A DNA stretch of 64,000 nucleotides from Castellaniella sp. GTDB lineage: Bacteria; Pseudomonadota; Gammaproteobacteria; Burkholderiales; Burkholderiaceae_B. The DNA is taken from the NCBI RefSeq assembly GCF_034675845.1, contig NZ_JAUCCU010000002.1:124001-188000 (forward strand), in the 5' to 3' direction. The notes beneath the pieces are model-generated. The model was not told the origin of the DNA. It made no database searches and was given only the letters and a program-made list of their open reading frames with translations. The first letter of the stretch is position 1. Each line of letters starts with the position of its first letter. The translations under genes were made by a program, and so were the position numbers. Shown here piece after piece: positions 18,910 through 26,267 of this stretch.

Positions 18910-19523
18910 CAGCTCGACCGCTGCTTCAAAAAGGTATCGTTGACTTGGAGAAGATGTTTTCCGAGTCGCAAGGTGACCACGCCACCTTAAGGCGATTGAG
19001 GGCTGAACTCAAACACCGCAAACTTGCGCGAGCGTTCATGCTGCTTAAAAAGGTCGAAGCTGCACTGATGGCAACTGAGGAGCAACCAGGAACAACATCC
19101 GAGGTTCCAGAGAAGTCGGTCGCTCCCCGTGTTGAAGGCACCACTCATCCCGAAAATTTGAAAGTAACGAAAGAGCCGAGCAAGGAAATCAAGCTTGCGG
19201 GTGTCTTGATTCCTGCGTCAACGCATCAGGCGACTGAACGCGGAGCAGCTGCCGCATTGCTGGCAACCGGACCCGATGCAGGCGCTGAGTGGGTAGGGAG
19301 CTGGCCGCAGCGGCGGGCGCCGATTTCGTTGACGCTTGAAGAGTCGTACCGCATCCTGGAAGTAGCGCCTACGTCGTCTTGGGAAGTCGTCGAACAAGCT
19401 CGGCGGGCGCTGGTAGAACGGTCTCGCCCTGACCTCATCGCCGAACTCAGTGAGGGACAGCGAGAGAAGGCACAGGCAGATGCGCACCGTGTGAATCAAG
19501 CTTACTTGCGCATCCTAAAATAG
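18906..19523 (+). CDS. Unrecognised protein with degenerate J-like C-terminal domain
   Basis: 205 residues. The start ATG overlaps the helicase stop (ATGA), so it is co-translated. The N-terminal 60 residues are basic and helical (LEKMFSESQGDHATLRRLRA, KHRKLARAFMLLKKVEAAL); residues about 62-125 are low-complexity linker. The C-terminal part, from SLTLEESYRILEVAP to VNQAYLRILK, follows the J-domain pattern (YxxLxV at the start, xxxNxAYxxL at the end), with RPD at 174-176 in place of the HPD that activates DnaK. Loss of the histidine suggests a protein-protein docking module rather than a true co-chaperone. I know no described three-gene system with this exact set. Confidence 0.7.
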   Translation: MTARPLLQKGIVDLEKMFSESQGDHATLRRLRAELKHRKLARAFMLLKKVEAALMATEEQPGTTSEVPEKSVAPRVEGTTHPENLKVTKEPSKEIKLAGVLIPASTHQATERGAAAALLATGPDAGAEWVGSWPQRRAPISLTLEESYRILEVAPTSSWEVVEQARRALVERSRPDLIAELSEGQREKAQADAHRVNQAYLRILK

Positions 19524-19548
19524 CTATATTATTCAACGAGTTATAAAG

Positions 19549-19626
19549 AGTGCCATCTTTTGCTTTATTTTTGCACGAAGTGCCACTTTATGCTTTATTT
19601 AGTGCCACTTTTTGCTTAACGCCACA
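19549..19626 (-). repeat. Right end: terminal inverted repeat and three 20-bp units
   Basis: Units AGTGCCATCTTTTGCTTTAT (19549-19568), AGTGCCACTTTATGCTTTAT (19579-19598) and AGTGCCACTTTTTGCTTAAC (19601-19620) all share one orientation, followed by GCCACA at the terminus. The first two with spacer TTTTTGCACGA closely match the 48-base module at 13890-13937 of the left end. Confidence 0.75.
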
Positions 19627-19661
19627 AAACCCGCATGAACCTTGGTTCAGCGGGTTTTTTT
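19627..19661 (+). terminator. Original ssrA terminator, displaced by the insertion
   Basis: AAACCCGC-A-TGAACC, loop TT, GGTTCA-GCGGGTTTTTTT: a strong hairpin with a T-run. The first five bases are the right copy of the target duplication. Joined to the bases before 13860 it lies about 20 bases after the tmRNA 3' end, the expected place for the ssrA terminator. Confidence 0.85.
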
Positions 19662-19762
19662 CTGGCCAGTTTCCATCCCATCGAGTATCGTCACGCACTA
19701 GGTTTGCTGTCTACGCAAACCGTCCAAGAAAAGGTCCACACTCCAAAAATGAGCAATCCGAC

Positions 19763-20113
19763 ATGACGGCTACCATCTACGGCATCAAGAACTGTGACAC
19801 GATGAAGAAGGCCTTTACGTGGCTTGGCGTGCACAGCGTGGATTTCACATTCCACGATTATCGCGTCGCGGGCATCACCCGCGCCGAAGTCGCGGCATGG
19901 GTTGCCGAAGCAGGGCTCGACAAGGTACTGAACAAGGCGAGCAAGACATTCCGTGCCTTGCCTGAAGCGGTACGCGACGGTCTGGATGAAGCCAGAGCGA
20001 TTGATCTGATGGTCGCAGAGCCGACGATGATCAAGCGCCCTGTGCTGGCGATGCCGCACGGTATTGAAGTCGGTTTCAAGCCTGAGCGCTACGCAACGAT
20101 TTTCGGGCTTTGA
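19763..20113 (+). CDS. Spx/ArsC-family (YffB-like) thioredoxin-fold protein
   Basis: 116 residues. The N-terminal YGIKNCDTMKKA carries the single CxxxK-type cysteine of the ArsC/Spx/YffB group, and KRPVLAMP matches the conserved KRP block near the C-terminus. Family members are glutathione-dependent reductases or redox-sensing proteins; the YffB branch has no firm function. The frame is open upstream, but the first sensible start is the ATG at 19763. It follows the displaced ssrA terminator and was probably the original right-hand neighbour of ssrA. Confidence 0.85.
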   Translation: MTATIYGIKNCDTMKKAFTWLGVHSVDFTFHDYRVAGITRAEVAAWVAEAGLDKVLNKASKTFRALPEAVRDGLDEARAIDLMVAEPTMIKRPVLAMPHGIEVGFKPERYATIFGL

Positions 20114-20214
20114 GCGCGGTGTCGGATCAATAGACTTCGTCGGCCATGATGCTGGCGGTTGATATTCGAATTGGCAGCCCGGCGACTGAGGCCCAACAGC
20201 CCCAAACCAGCAGA

Positions 20215-20574
20215 TCAGTCAATGAGTTTCCCGTTCTCCGAGAGATGGTTGACGGCTTCGGGCAGCCACTGGGCCAGTCCCGAGCTGATTTCTTCGCTGG
20301 ATAGTCCGAATTTTTCGGCCAGATCGGCGATAGGGCCTTGGCCGATGGTGGCCAGGACTTGTTCTTGGGTGATCGGCAGGTTTTCCCCGTCGCCCAACCA
20401 GGAGGTGACCTGCTCGTCGAAGCCTGCTTCCTGGAATTTTTTCAGCAAGCCAGCCAAACCGCCGTTTTGCTGAACCAAATCCTGAGCCACGGCAAATAGC
20501 CGACCGACTGTGCCGCCTTGTTGTTCCAGAATCTTGCCAATCATCTGTCCGGCCAAACCGTCGAACAAACCCAT
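20215..20574 (-). CDS. YidB/DUF937 family protein
   Basis: 119 residues, MGLFDGLAGQMIGKILEQQ onward, with a glycine-rich middle (QQNGGLAGLLKKFQEAGFDEQVTSWLGDGEN) and EEISSGLAQWLPEAVNHLSENGKL at the end. This matches the small bacterial YidB-type protein with an N-terminal DUF937 portion. Function is unknown; no signal peptide or membrane segment is seen. It shares strand and a 59-base gap with the next small gene, so the two may be co-transcribed. Confidence 0.8.
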   Translation of the reverse strand: MGLFDGLAGQMIGKILEQQGGTVGRLFAVAQDLVQQNGGLAGLLKKFQEAGFDEQVTSWLGDGENLPITQEQVLATIGQGPIADLAEKFGLSSEEISSGLAQWLPEAVNHLSENGKLID

Positions 20575-20633
20575 GTCGATCTCCTTGGAAATTGAAAAAA
20601 AGGGGCATGTGCCCCCGATGCTGCGAGACTGCC

Positions 20634-21011
20634 TTACAGCAGGTCGGCGGGGATGTTTCCGCCGTTATCAGCCAGTTTTTTCAATACGGTTTTATGCAGC
20701 CACATATTCATCTGGGCAGAATCGCCCATTTTTTCTGCGGGGCAGCCAAGTTCAGTGGCAAGTTCTTTGCGAACGGCCAAGCTGCTATCCAGTCCGAGCA
20801 GCTTCAGCAGGTCGACGATGGAAGTCTTCCAGTTGAGTTTTTCCGGGTGTTTGGCAGCCATGGCTTCGAGCTGGCCCGTGACATCCACTACGCTGATGGC
20901 GGTGGGTGCCGGTGTGGTTTCTGGGGCGGCCTGAGTGGCAGATGTTGCTGTTTCAGCGGCCTGGGCCGTGCCAAAACCGAGCTTGGACAAGATATTGCTG
21001 AAAATTCCCAT
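20634..21011 (-). CDS. DUF3597-like small protein
   Basis: 125 residues. It begins MGIFSNILSKLGFG, then an Ala/Thr/Pro-rich linker (about 15-38), then a helical domain VDVTGQLEAMAAKHPEKLNW to KKLADNGGNIPADLL. This matches my memory of DUF3597 proteins, which often look like LysM-associated or envelope proteins of unknown role. Its N-terminus resembles that of the YidB-like neighbour (MGxF..., LxxxxG), suggesting related or co-working proteins (inference). Confidence 0.75.
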   Translation of the reverse strand: MGIFSNILSKLGFGTAQAAETATSATQAAPETTPAPTAISVVDVTGQLEAMAAKHPEKLNWKTSIVDLLKLLGLDSSLAVRKELATELGCPAEKMGDSAQMNMWLHKTVLKKLADNGGNIPADLL

Positions 21012-21074
21012 TGATTTCTTCCTTTGGATAAAGTGAACTGACCAGGGTTATGTTACAGCAGCATACTGTCTTGC

Positions 21075-22031
21075 CTATAAGGAAATCGCCATGAGCGGGT
21101 CATCCGCTGGAAATCGGGGAGTGTTGTTTTCCAGGCGTGCGGGCATGCTGCCATCGGCCAGGTGCATATTGCTATCCAGGTGTAATTCGGACGGTTCGGC
21201 CAGGCGGCGATAGAGTTCGCGACATACCATGCGGGCGGATTGCCCTGGCCAGTCGGCGGGCAGGAGGACTTCCGGGAGTTCCGGATCGCGCAGCAGCAGA
21301 CGTCGATAATCGTGTATCAGCAAGGTGCGCAATAAAAAAGATTCCTCTGGCTCTGGCCTGGTGTGGCGGTCGCGCCGCAGGTCGGCCAGGATAGGCAGAT
21401 AATCGGATACGAAGCTTGCATATGATTCGGCCAGGCGGTCCAGGTTCCAGGCGCGGGATACCAGGTCGGCATCCGATGCGGTCAGGGCGATCCGGGCATC
21501 GGCCGCCAATAGCGGCAGCAGCTTACCCAGTAAATCGCCCAGGCCGTCGGCCATCAGGGTGTCGTAAGCAGCGTCCAGTTGGGTGGATGGATGCACAAAA
21601 CAATCGTTGCCTAATGATCCGAAGCCCTGCCATTGCAGGGCTTGATGCAGACGTTCTCGTTGACGAGGGTCCAGTTCGCCCACGACCAGGATCAGCCGCC
21701 AGCGGCGATCCCAGATCGGTGCATGCGATGAATAAATATGGCGTGAAGCTTCTTCGAAGCGCAGCCGACCGGAATCTGTCAGTACGTACTCGGCCCTGCG
21801 GCCATGGGTATCGACCCGCAGCCATTGTTCTTTGCTTAGGCGATAGACCGATGTGCGCACCAGCCTTTCGTTGAGCCCTAATGGCTGCAGCAGTTGGATC
21901 AGGCTGCCCAGCCAGATTCGTCCGCCGCGCGGCAGCACGGCATCACCAAATACCGACATGATGAGCGAGCCCGCCCGGACTCGCTGTTGTTGACGAAAGC
22001 TATCGATGCGGTGCTGGATGGAAGGGATCAA
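21075..22031 (-). CDS. paaX: Phenylacetate operon repressor PaaX
   Basis: 318 residues, typical for PaaX. The N-terminal winged helix (RAGSLIMSVFGDAVLPRGGRIWLGSLIQLL, NERLVRTSVYRLSKEQWL) and the DRRWRLILVV central domain are clear. In E. coli and Pseudomonas, PaaX represses paa genes and is released by phenylacetyl-CoA. Here it is the last gene of a leftward group with the reductase and diiron genes (32 bases from the reductase) and lies near the divergent paaN operon, so the same signal probably controls both directions. Confidence 0.9.
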   Translation of the reverse strand: MIPSIQHRIDSFRQQQRVRAGSLIMSVFGDAVLPRGGRIWLGSLIQLLQPLGLNERLVRTSVYRLSKEQWLRVDTHGRRAEYVLTDSGRLRFEEASRHIYSSHAPIWDRRWRLILVVGELDPRQRERLHQALQWQGFGSLGNDCFVHPSTQLDAAYDTLMADGLGDLLGKLLPLLAADARIALTASDADLVSRAWNLDRLAESYASFVSDYLPILADLRRDRHTRPEPEESFLLRTLLIHDYRRLLLRDPELPEVLLPADWPGQSARMVCRELYRRLAEPSELHLDSNMHLADGSMPARLENNTPRFPADDPLMAISL

Positions 22032-22063
22032 CTTATCGGGGGGCGGGCAGCCCTATTATTAGG

Positions 22064-23095
22064 TTAGCGGCCTTGTATGGCCGTATTCTGGATGGGATAG
22101 AAGCCTTCCTTGTGGATCAGCTCATCCTGTGCACCCAGGGCTTTGACAGCGGCCAGGCAGTCGTCGACGAATTCGGGGCTGCCGGCAATAAAGATGCTGT
22201 GAGCGGAGAGGTCGGGGTATAAGCCAGCCAGCAGGGTATTGATGCGGCCGTGCAGAAAGCCTTCTTTTTCTTCGCGGGTCAGCGTGATTTTATAGTCGAA
22301 ATTACGATGCTTGGTGCGCCACCAGGCCATCAGACCCTGCCCATAGACATCATTTTCGGTTCGCGCAGAGAGTAGCAGATCCACACGCTTGCGGTAACCG
22401 CGCTGCAATGCCGCCTCGGCCAGGTCCATGATGGGGGCCAGGCCGGTTCCCGCAGCCAGGCACAGTACGGGGGTGTCTGCAGAGGGGTCTCCGATGAATG
22501 TGCCGTAGGCGCCGTTGATCTTGACGCTATCACCTATCCGAAGTGTTTCGTGTACCCAGGTGCTGGTGACACCGTCTTCGGCGCGTGCTACTTGCAGTGT
22601 GATTTCGCCGTCTGGCCGGGGGGGGTTGGCGATGGAATAGGCTCGGCATGGGATGCCGTTGCGTTCGTCACCCAGCGTCACGTACTGGCCAGGCCAGTAG
22701 CGGATGGCCTTGCCTACCGGCCGCAGGCGGATTTCCAGGGTACGGGCAGCGACCTCGCGGCGATCGATCAGCACGTACATGGCGTTTTCCCGAGGTGGAA
22801 AGAGCTTTGGGCGCGCATCGGCGGTGCCCCATTCAATCACCATCTCTTCGGAAATCTGCTTGCACATGCACATCAGGCCGTAGCCCTGGCGGCGTTCTTC
22901 GGCGGTCAGAGCCATGTCCATGACCATGCCCTGGTCGTATTGGCCTTCCAGGACCTTGACCTTGCACTCGCCACAGGCACCCGCCCGGCAGTTGTTGGGC
23001 AGGGCGTAGCCTGCGCGTTCGAGGGCCATGAGGGCGGTGTCGCTTTCTTTCCAGTCGACGACCTTGCCGGAGGGTTGGATGACGATGCGTGCCAT
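22064..23095 (-). CDS. 2Fe-2S / FAD / NAD(P)H oxidoreductase, electron donor of an oxygenase
   Basis: 343 residues. The N-terminal plant-type ferredoxin domain has C36, C41, C44 and C76. An FNR-like FAD domain follows (RAYSIANPP) and then an NAD domain (LAAGTGLAP). This order (ferredoxin first) is that of BenC or phenol hydroxylase reductase, and the reverse of PaaE, where the ferredoxin domain is C-terminal. It lies 97 bases after the diiron gene on the same strand and would pass electrons from NAD(P)H to that diiron centre. ATGGCACGCATC start chosen; paaX follows after 32 bases. Confidence 0.88.
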   Translation of the reverse strand: MARIVIQPSGKVVDWKESDTALMALERAGYALPNNCRAGACGECKVKVLEGQYDQGMVMDMALTAEERRQGYGLMCMCKQISEEMVIEWGTADARPKLFPPRENAMYVLIDRREVAARTLEIRLRPVGKAIRYWPGQYVTLGDERNGIPCRAYSIANPPRPDGEITLQVARAEDGVTSTWVHETLRIGDSVKINGAYGTFIGDPSADTPVLCLAAGTGLAPIMDLAEAALQRGYRKRVDLLLSARTENDVYGQGLMAWWRTKHRNFDYKITLTREEKEGFLHGRINTLLAGLYPDLSAHSIFIAGSPEFVDDCLAAVKALGAQDELIHKEGFYPIQNTAIQGR

Positions 23096-23192
23096 GAGTG
23101 CTTCCGTTGGTTAATGCAGGATTTCAAGTGAAACCCGGCCGAGCGCTATACACGTCGACCGGGTCTTGGTTCAGCGTAAGTGAGTCAGCTGA

Positions 23193-24218
23193 TTAGAAGA
23201 CCGGGATGATGTCTTCCATATCGACGTCCGAGACTTCTTCGCCGGTGATGCCGACCTCGGGAATCGCGGGGAAGGGGATGTTGTAGTGATCCAGCACCCC
23301 TTTGAGGTTGATGATGGCGTTGCGCCAGTTTTCGAGCTTGGCTTCGTAGGTAGGAATACCAAAGCCGGCATTGCGGGCAACTTCTTCGCCAGCGCGCTGG
23401 TTTTCGATGAAGTCAGGCGGCAGATCCCAGAAGTCTGCGGGCGGCTCGAACAGCACGGCCGACAGGAACAGGTAACCGGCACGGATCTGCTTCGTGACGA
23501 TGGCCCGGTTTTCTTCGGACAGGCCTGGATAGTCGCGTTCCATCACAGCCATACAGATGGCCATATGACGACCTTCGTCGCGGCCAACGTTCTTGAAGGC
23601 TTCTTTGAAGACGGGTTCACGGGTGTTCTCGTGCATTTGCTTGAAGATGGTGGCGGCAGCGATTTCGCCCATCAGGAATGAGCTGAACAGCACGGCCAGG
23701 TCGTATTTCGGGGCGGCGGTCTTGAAGCCGTTCCAGTAGCGCGCGCCATTGAAATACAGCCATTTGGCGTTTTTCTGCAGGCGGCGACCCAGATCGGTCT
23801 TGGGCTCGTAGGTGATGGGATCAGGGTGATCCAGCAGCTTGGTGATGGACAAGCCGCACATGATTTCGTGGTTCTGTTCGTCGCTGGTGACCGAGAAGAA
23901 ACACTTGCGGACCGGGTCTTCCTCGTGATCTTCGTAGGTCTTGATCAGCGCTGCGGCAAACACCGGAGGGGCCGATGCGTCGAAGACGGACAGCAGCGTC
24001 CACCAGTAGGCGATGGCTTCGCGTTCTTCCCAGGTGTAGCTCTCGACGTCGAAAGTATCCCAGGGCAGTTCTTCTGGTTTCCAGTATTCGCGCAGGGAGG
24101 CTTCCCAGATTTCTTGCAGCTTATTGGTCTTGCGCACCCAGGACAGGGGGTAGACGTTGGGCTGTTCGATCTCGGGTGGGAACTCCATCTTGTCCGCGAA
24201 ACGTTCCTTGCTGGACAT
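23193..24218 (-). CDS. Single-subunit ferritin-like diiron protein, probable oxygenase
   Basis: 341 residues. Candidate iron ligands follow the ribonucleotide-reductase-R2/BoxB-like spacing: D80, E114-x2-H117 (DEQNHE), E185 (FLMGEIAA) and E215-x2-H218 (DEGRHM). The start at 24218 has AAGGAG 9 bases upstream; an earlier in-frame ATG (24278) has none. It is transcribed with the reductase gene and is divergent from paaN. It is shorter than BoxB (benzoyl-CoA epoxidase, about 470 residues) and unlike the four-subunit PaaABCE epoxidase. Likely role: oxygenation of an aromatic acid or CoA thioester linked to the paa pathway. I do not recognise a characterised orthologue. Confidence 0.75.
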   Translation of the reverse strand: MSSKERFADKMEFPPEIEQPNVYPLSWVRKTNKLQEIWEASLREYWKPEELPWDTFDVESYTWEEREAIAYWWTLLSVFDASAPPVFAAALIKTYEDHEEDPVRKCFFSVTSDEQNHEIMCGLSITKLLDHPDPITYEPKTDLGRRLQKNAKWLYFNGARYWNGFKTAAPKYDLAVLFSSFLMGEIAAATIFKQMHENTREPVFKEAFKNVGRDEGRHMAICMAVMERDYPGLSEENRAIVTKQIRAGYLFLSAVLFEPPADFWDLPPDFIENQRAGEEVARNAGFGIPTYEAKLENWRNAIINLKGVLDHYNIPFPAIPEVGITGEEVSDVDMEDIIPVF

Positions 24219-24582
24219 AAATAATCTCCTTGAGTGGGGTAGGGCAATGAGGGTCAGGCTGATTCGAATCATTTTCACCCGATGAATCTCGGGCGTACCG
24301 ACATCATGTTACGTGGCAGGCCACTTTGTCAATTTATTTGTATCGCTTATTGCTTAGGGTTTTCCTTAGGCCTCAATGAAAAGTGTGATTTTTTATCTAA
24401 TATCCTTCCAAATAGCCAGTAAATACGTTGCTATAGGCTGTTCTTATGGATTCATCAGCATTTCAGATAAATAAGTTTGGATGCCGAAATCCGATCTGAA
24501 AAGTGATACATTAATCTATGAAAGTTCGTTCATTTTCGTATATTGACGCCACAGACCGGGTTTGCCCGGCGCCGGAGGACTC
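24219..24582. promoter_or_regulatory. Divergent control region between the diiron gene and paaN
   Basis: 364 A/T-rich bases hold promoters for both directions. A perfect 12-base palindrome TGATTCGAATCA at 24260-24271 contains the TGATTCG core that I recall from the E. coli PaaX operator. A partial TGATT occurs at about 24387. The paaN ribosome site GGAGG is at 24574-24578. No small gene is seen. Confidence 0.5.
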
Positions 24583-26250
24583 ATGTCTCACCCTCTGCTG
24601 GATCAGCACCGTGCCCTGCTGGATCATGCACTTGACACCATTGCCACGCGTGGCTATTGGTCTGCTTTTTCCGAATCACCTAGCCCCAAGGCTTACGGAG
24701 AGGACGCCCCTGCCGCTGGCCGTGCCGCCTTTGAAGCCCATCTGAATAAGCCGTTCGAACTGAACCAGCCCGGTCAAACCGGCTGGCATGATCAGGAATC
24801 CTCGCCCTACGGGCAGGAGCTGGGTATTCGCTATCCGATCTCTGATTCGGATGTGCTGGTGCAGGCCGCCCTGGCAGCTATGCCAGCCTGGCAGGCCTTG
24901 GGGGCCGAAGGCCGCGTCGGGATTTGTCTGGAAATCCTGCAGCGACTGAACCGCCAAAGCTTTGAAATTGCCCATGCTGTCATGATGACCAGCGGGCAGG
25001 GCTGGATGATGGCTTTCCAGGCGGGTGGCCCCCATGCCCAGGATCGCGGCCTGGAGGCCGTGGCCTATGCTTGGCGCGAAATGTCTTTCATCCCGGCCCA
25101 GTCCACCTGGGAAAAGCCCCAAGGTAAGCACCCAGCCTTGGTTATGCAGAAAAACTACGAAGTCGTTGGTCGTGGTGTGGGCGTCGTCATCGGATGTGCC
25201 ACTTTTCCCACATGGAATACGTATCCGGGGCTGTTTGCCACCCTGGCCACAGGTAATCCGGTCATCATGAAGCCGCACGGCAATGTGGTGTTGCCTGCCG
25301 CCATCACGGTGCGTACGATCCGGGCCGTATTGTCCGAGCACGGCCTGGACCCGAATCTCGTCAGCCTTTGCCTGACACAGGATCGTCAGACGGCCCAGTC
25401 TCTGTATAAGCACCCCGATGTGCATTCGATTGATTACACCGGCAGCAATACCTTTGGCCAATGGTTGGTCGATCATTGCCGCCAGGCCCAGGTCTATGCC
25501 GAACTCGCCGGGGTCAATAGCATCGTGATCGATTCGACTGACGACTATGTTGGCATGTTGCGCAATCTGGCCTTCACTTTGTCGCTGTATTCTGGCCAGA
25601 TGTGCACGACCTCGCAGGCTCTGGTGATTCCAGCCGCCGGCATCCAGACGAACGATGGTCATAAGACCTATGACCAGGTCTGCCAGGATCTGGCGGATGC
25701 CATCACAAAATTCCTGTCGAAACCCGAAGTCGCCCAAGCGGTCCTTGGGGCTATTCAGTCCGACGCCACGCTGGATCGTATCGAGCAGGCAGGCCAAGGG
25801 GCCATGGGGCGGGTGGCATTGGCGCCGCGCGCATTGCAATATGATGAATTTCCCCAGGCGCGGGCGCGTACCCCCGTGTTGGTGGCTTGCGATGCTGCGG
25901 ACGCAGAGCACTTCTCCCAGGAACAATTTGGTCCCATCAGCTTTCTGGTGAAAGCCGCCGACACATCGGCCGCGCTGGATTTGGTCGAGAGCCTGACGCG
26001 CCAGCATGGGGCGCTGACATTGGCTGTTTATAGCCAGGACGAAAGCGTCATTGATGCCGCCATTCAGGCTTCATGGCGGGCAAAGGTCGCGTTGTCCATC
26101 AATCTCACCGGCGGGGTATTCGTCAATCAATCCGCCGCATTCTCGGATTTTCACGGGACGGGCGGTAACCCGGCAGCTAACGCTTCCTATGCCGATTCGG
26201 CTTTTGTGGCCAATCGTTTCCGTGTTGTGCAGCGTCGCCGCCACATCTAA
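24583..26250 (+). CDS. paaN: Phenylacetate degradation protein PaaN (aldehyde dehydrogenase type)
   Basis: 555 residues. The aldehyde dehydrogenase core has the nucleotide-binding region (GVVIGCATFPTWNTYPGLFATLATGNPVIMKPH, quoted by its features), the general-base glutamate in YAELAG, and the catalytic C341 in SGQMCTTSQ. The PaaZ enoyl-CoA hydratase domain is absent. PaaN-type proteins are thought to oxidise the ring-opened semialdehyde in phenylacetate breakdown. GGAGG precedes the ATG at 24583; a start at 24562 would include that site. It is the first gene of paaN-G-H-I-K-J, followed by paaG after 17 bases. Confidence 0.9.
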   Translation: MSHPLLDQHRALLDHALDTIATRGYWSAFSESPSPKAYGEDAPAAGRAAFEAHLNKPFELNQPGQTGWHDQESSPYGQELGIRYPISDSDVLVQAALAAMPAWQALGAEGRVGICLEILQRLNRQSFEIAHAVMMTSGQGWMMAFQAGGPHAQDRGLEAVAYAWREMSFIPAQSTWEKPQGKHPALVMQKNYEVVGRGVGVVIGCATFPTWNTYPGLFATLATGNPVIMKPHGNVVLPAAITVRTIRAVLSEHGLDPNLVSLCLTQDRQTAQSLYKHPDVHSIDYTGSNTFGQWLVDHCRQAQVYAELAGVNSIVIDSTDDYVGMLRNLAFTLSLYSGQMCTTSQALVIPAAGIQTNDGHKTYDQVCQDLADAITKFLSKPEVAQAVLGAIQSDATLDRIEQAGQGAMGRVALAPRALQYDEFPQARARTPVLVACDAADAEHFSQEQFGPISFLVKAADTSAALDLVESLTRQHGALTLAVYSQDESVIDAAIQASWRAKVALSINLTGGVFVNQSAAFSDFHGTGGNPAANASYADSAFVANRFRVVQRRRHI

Positions 26251-26267
26251 CTTAACGCATACCCGAC

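Larger units (their letters stand above)
13865..19626 (+). mobile_element. Non-autonomous transposon with candidate defence cargo, inserted in the ssrA terminator
   Basis: A 5,762-bp element. It starts TGTGGAGTTAAGCA and ends, read inward on the other strand, TGTGGCGTTAAGCA; about 22 of the outer 26 bases match as terminal inverted repeats. Both ends carry three related 20-bp units (consensus AGTGCCACTTTATGCTTTAT). It is flanked by the 5-bp duplication AAACC. Multiple repeat units at TG...CA ends with a 5-bp duplication are features of elements moved by a DDE transposase with an AAA+ partner (Tn7-, Mu- and IS21-type families). No transposase, integrase or resolvase is encoded, so it would need help in trans. 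Its coding part has visibly lower G+C than its surroundings. The cargo is three overlapping genes. Confidence 0.8.
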
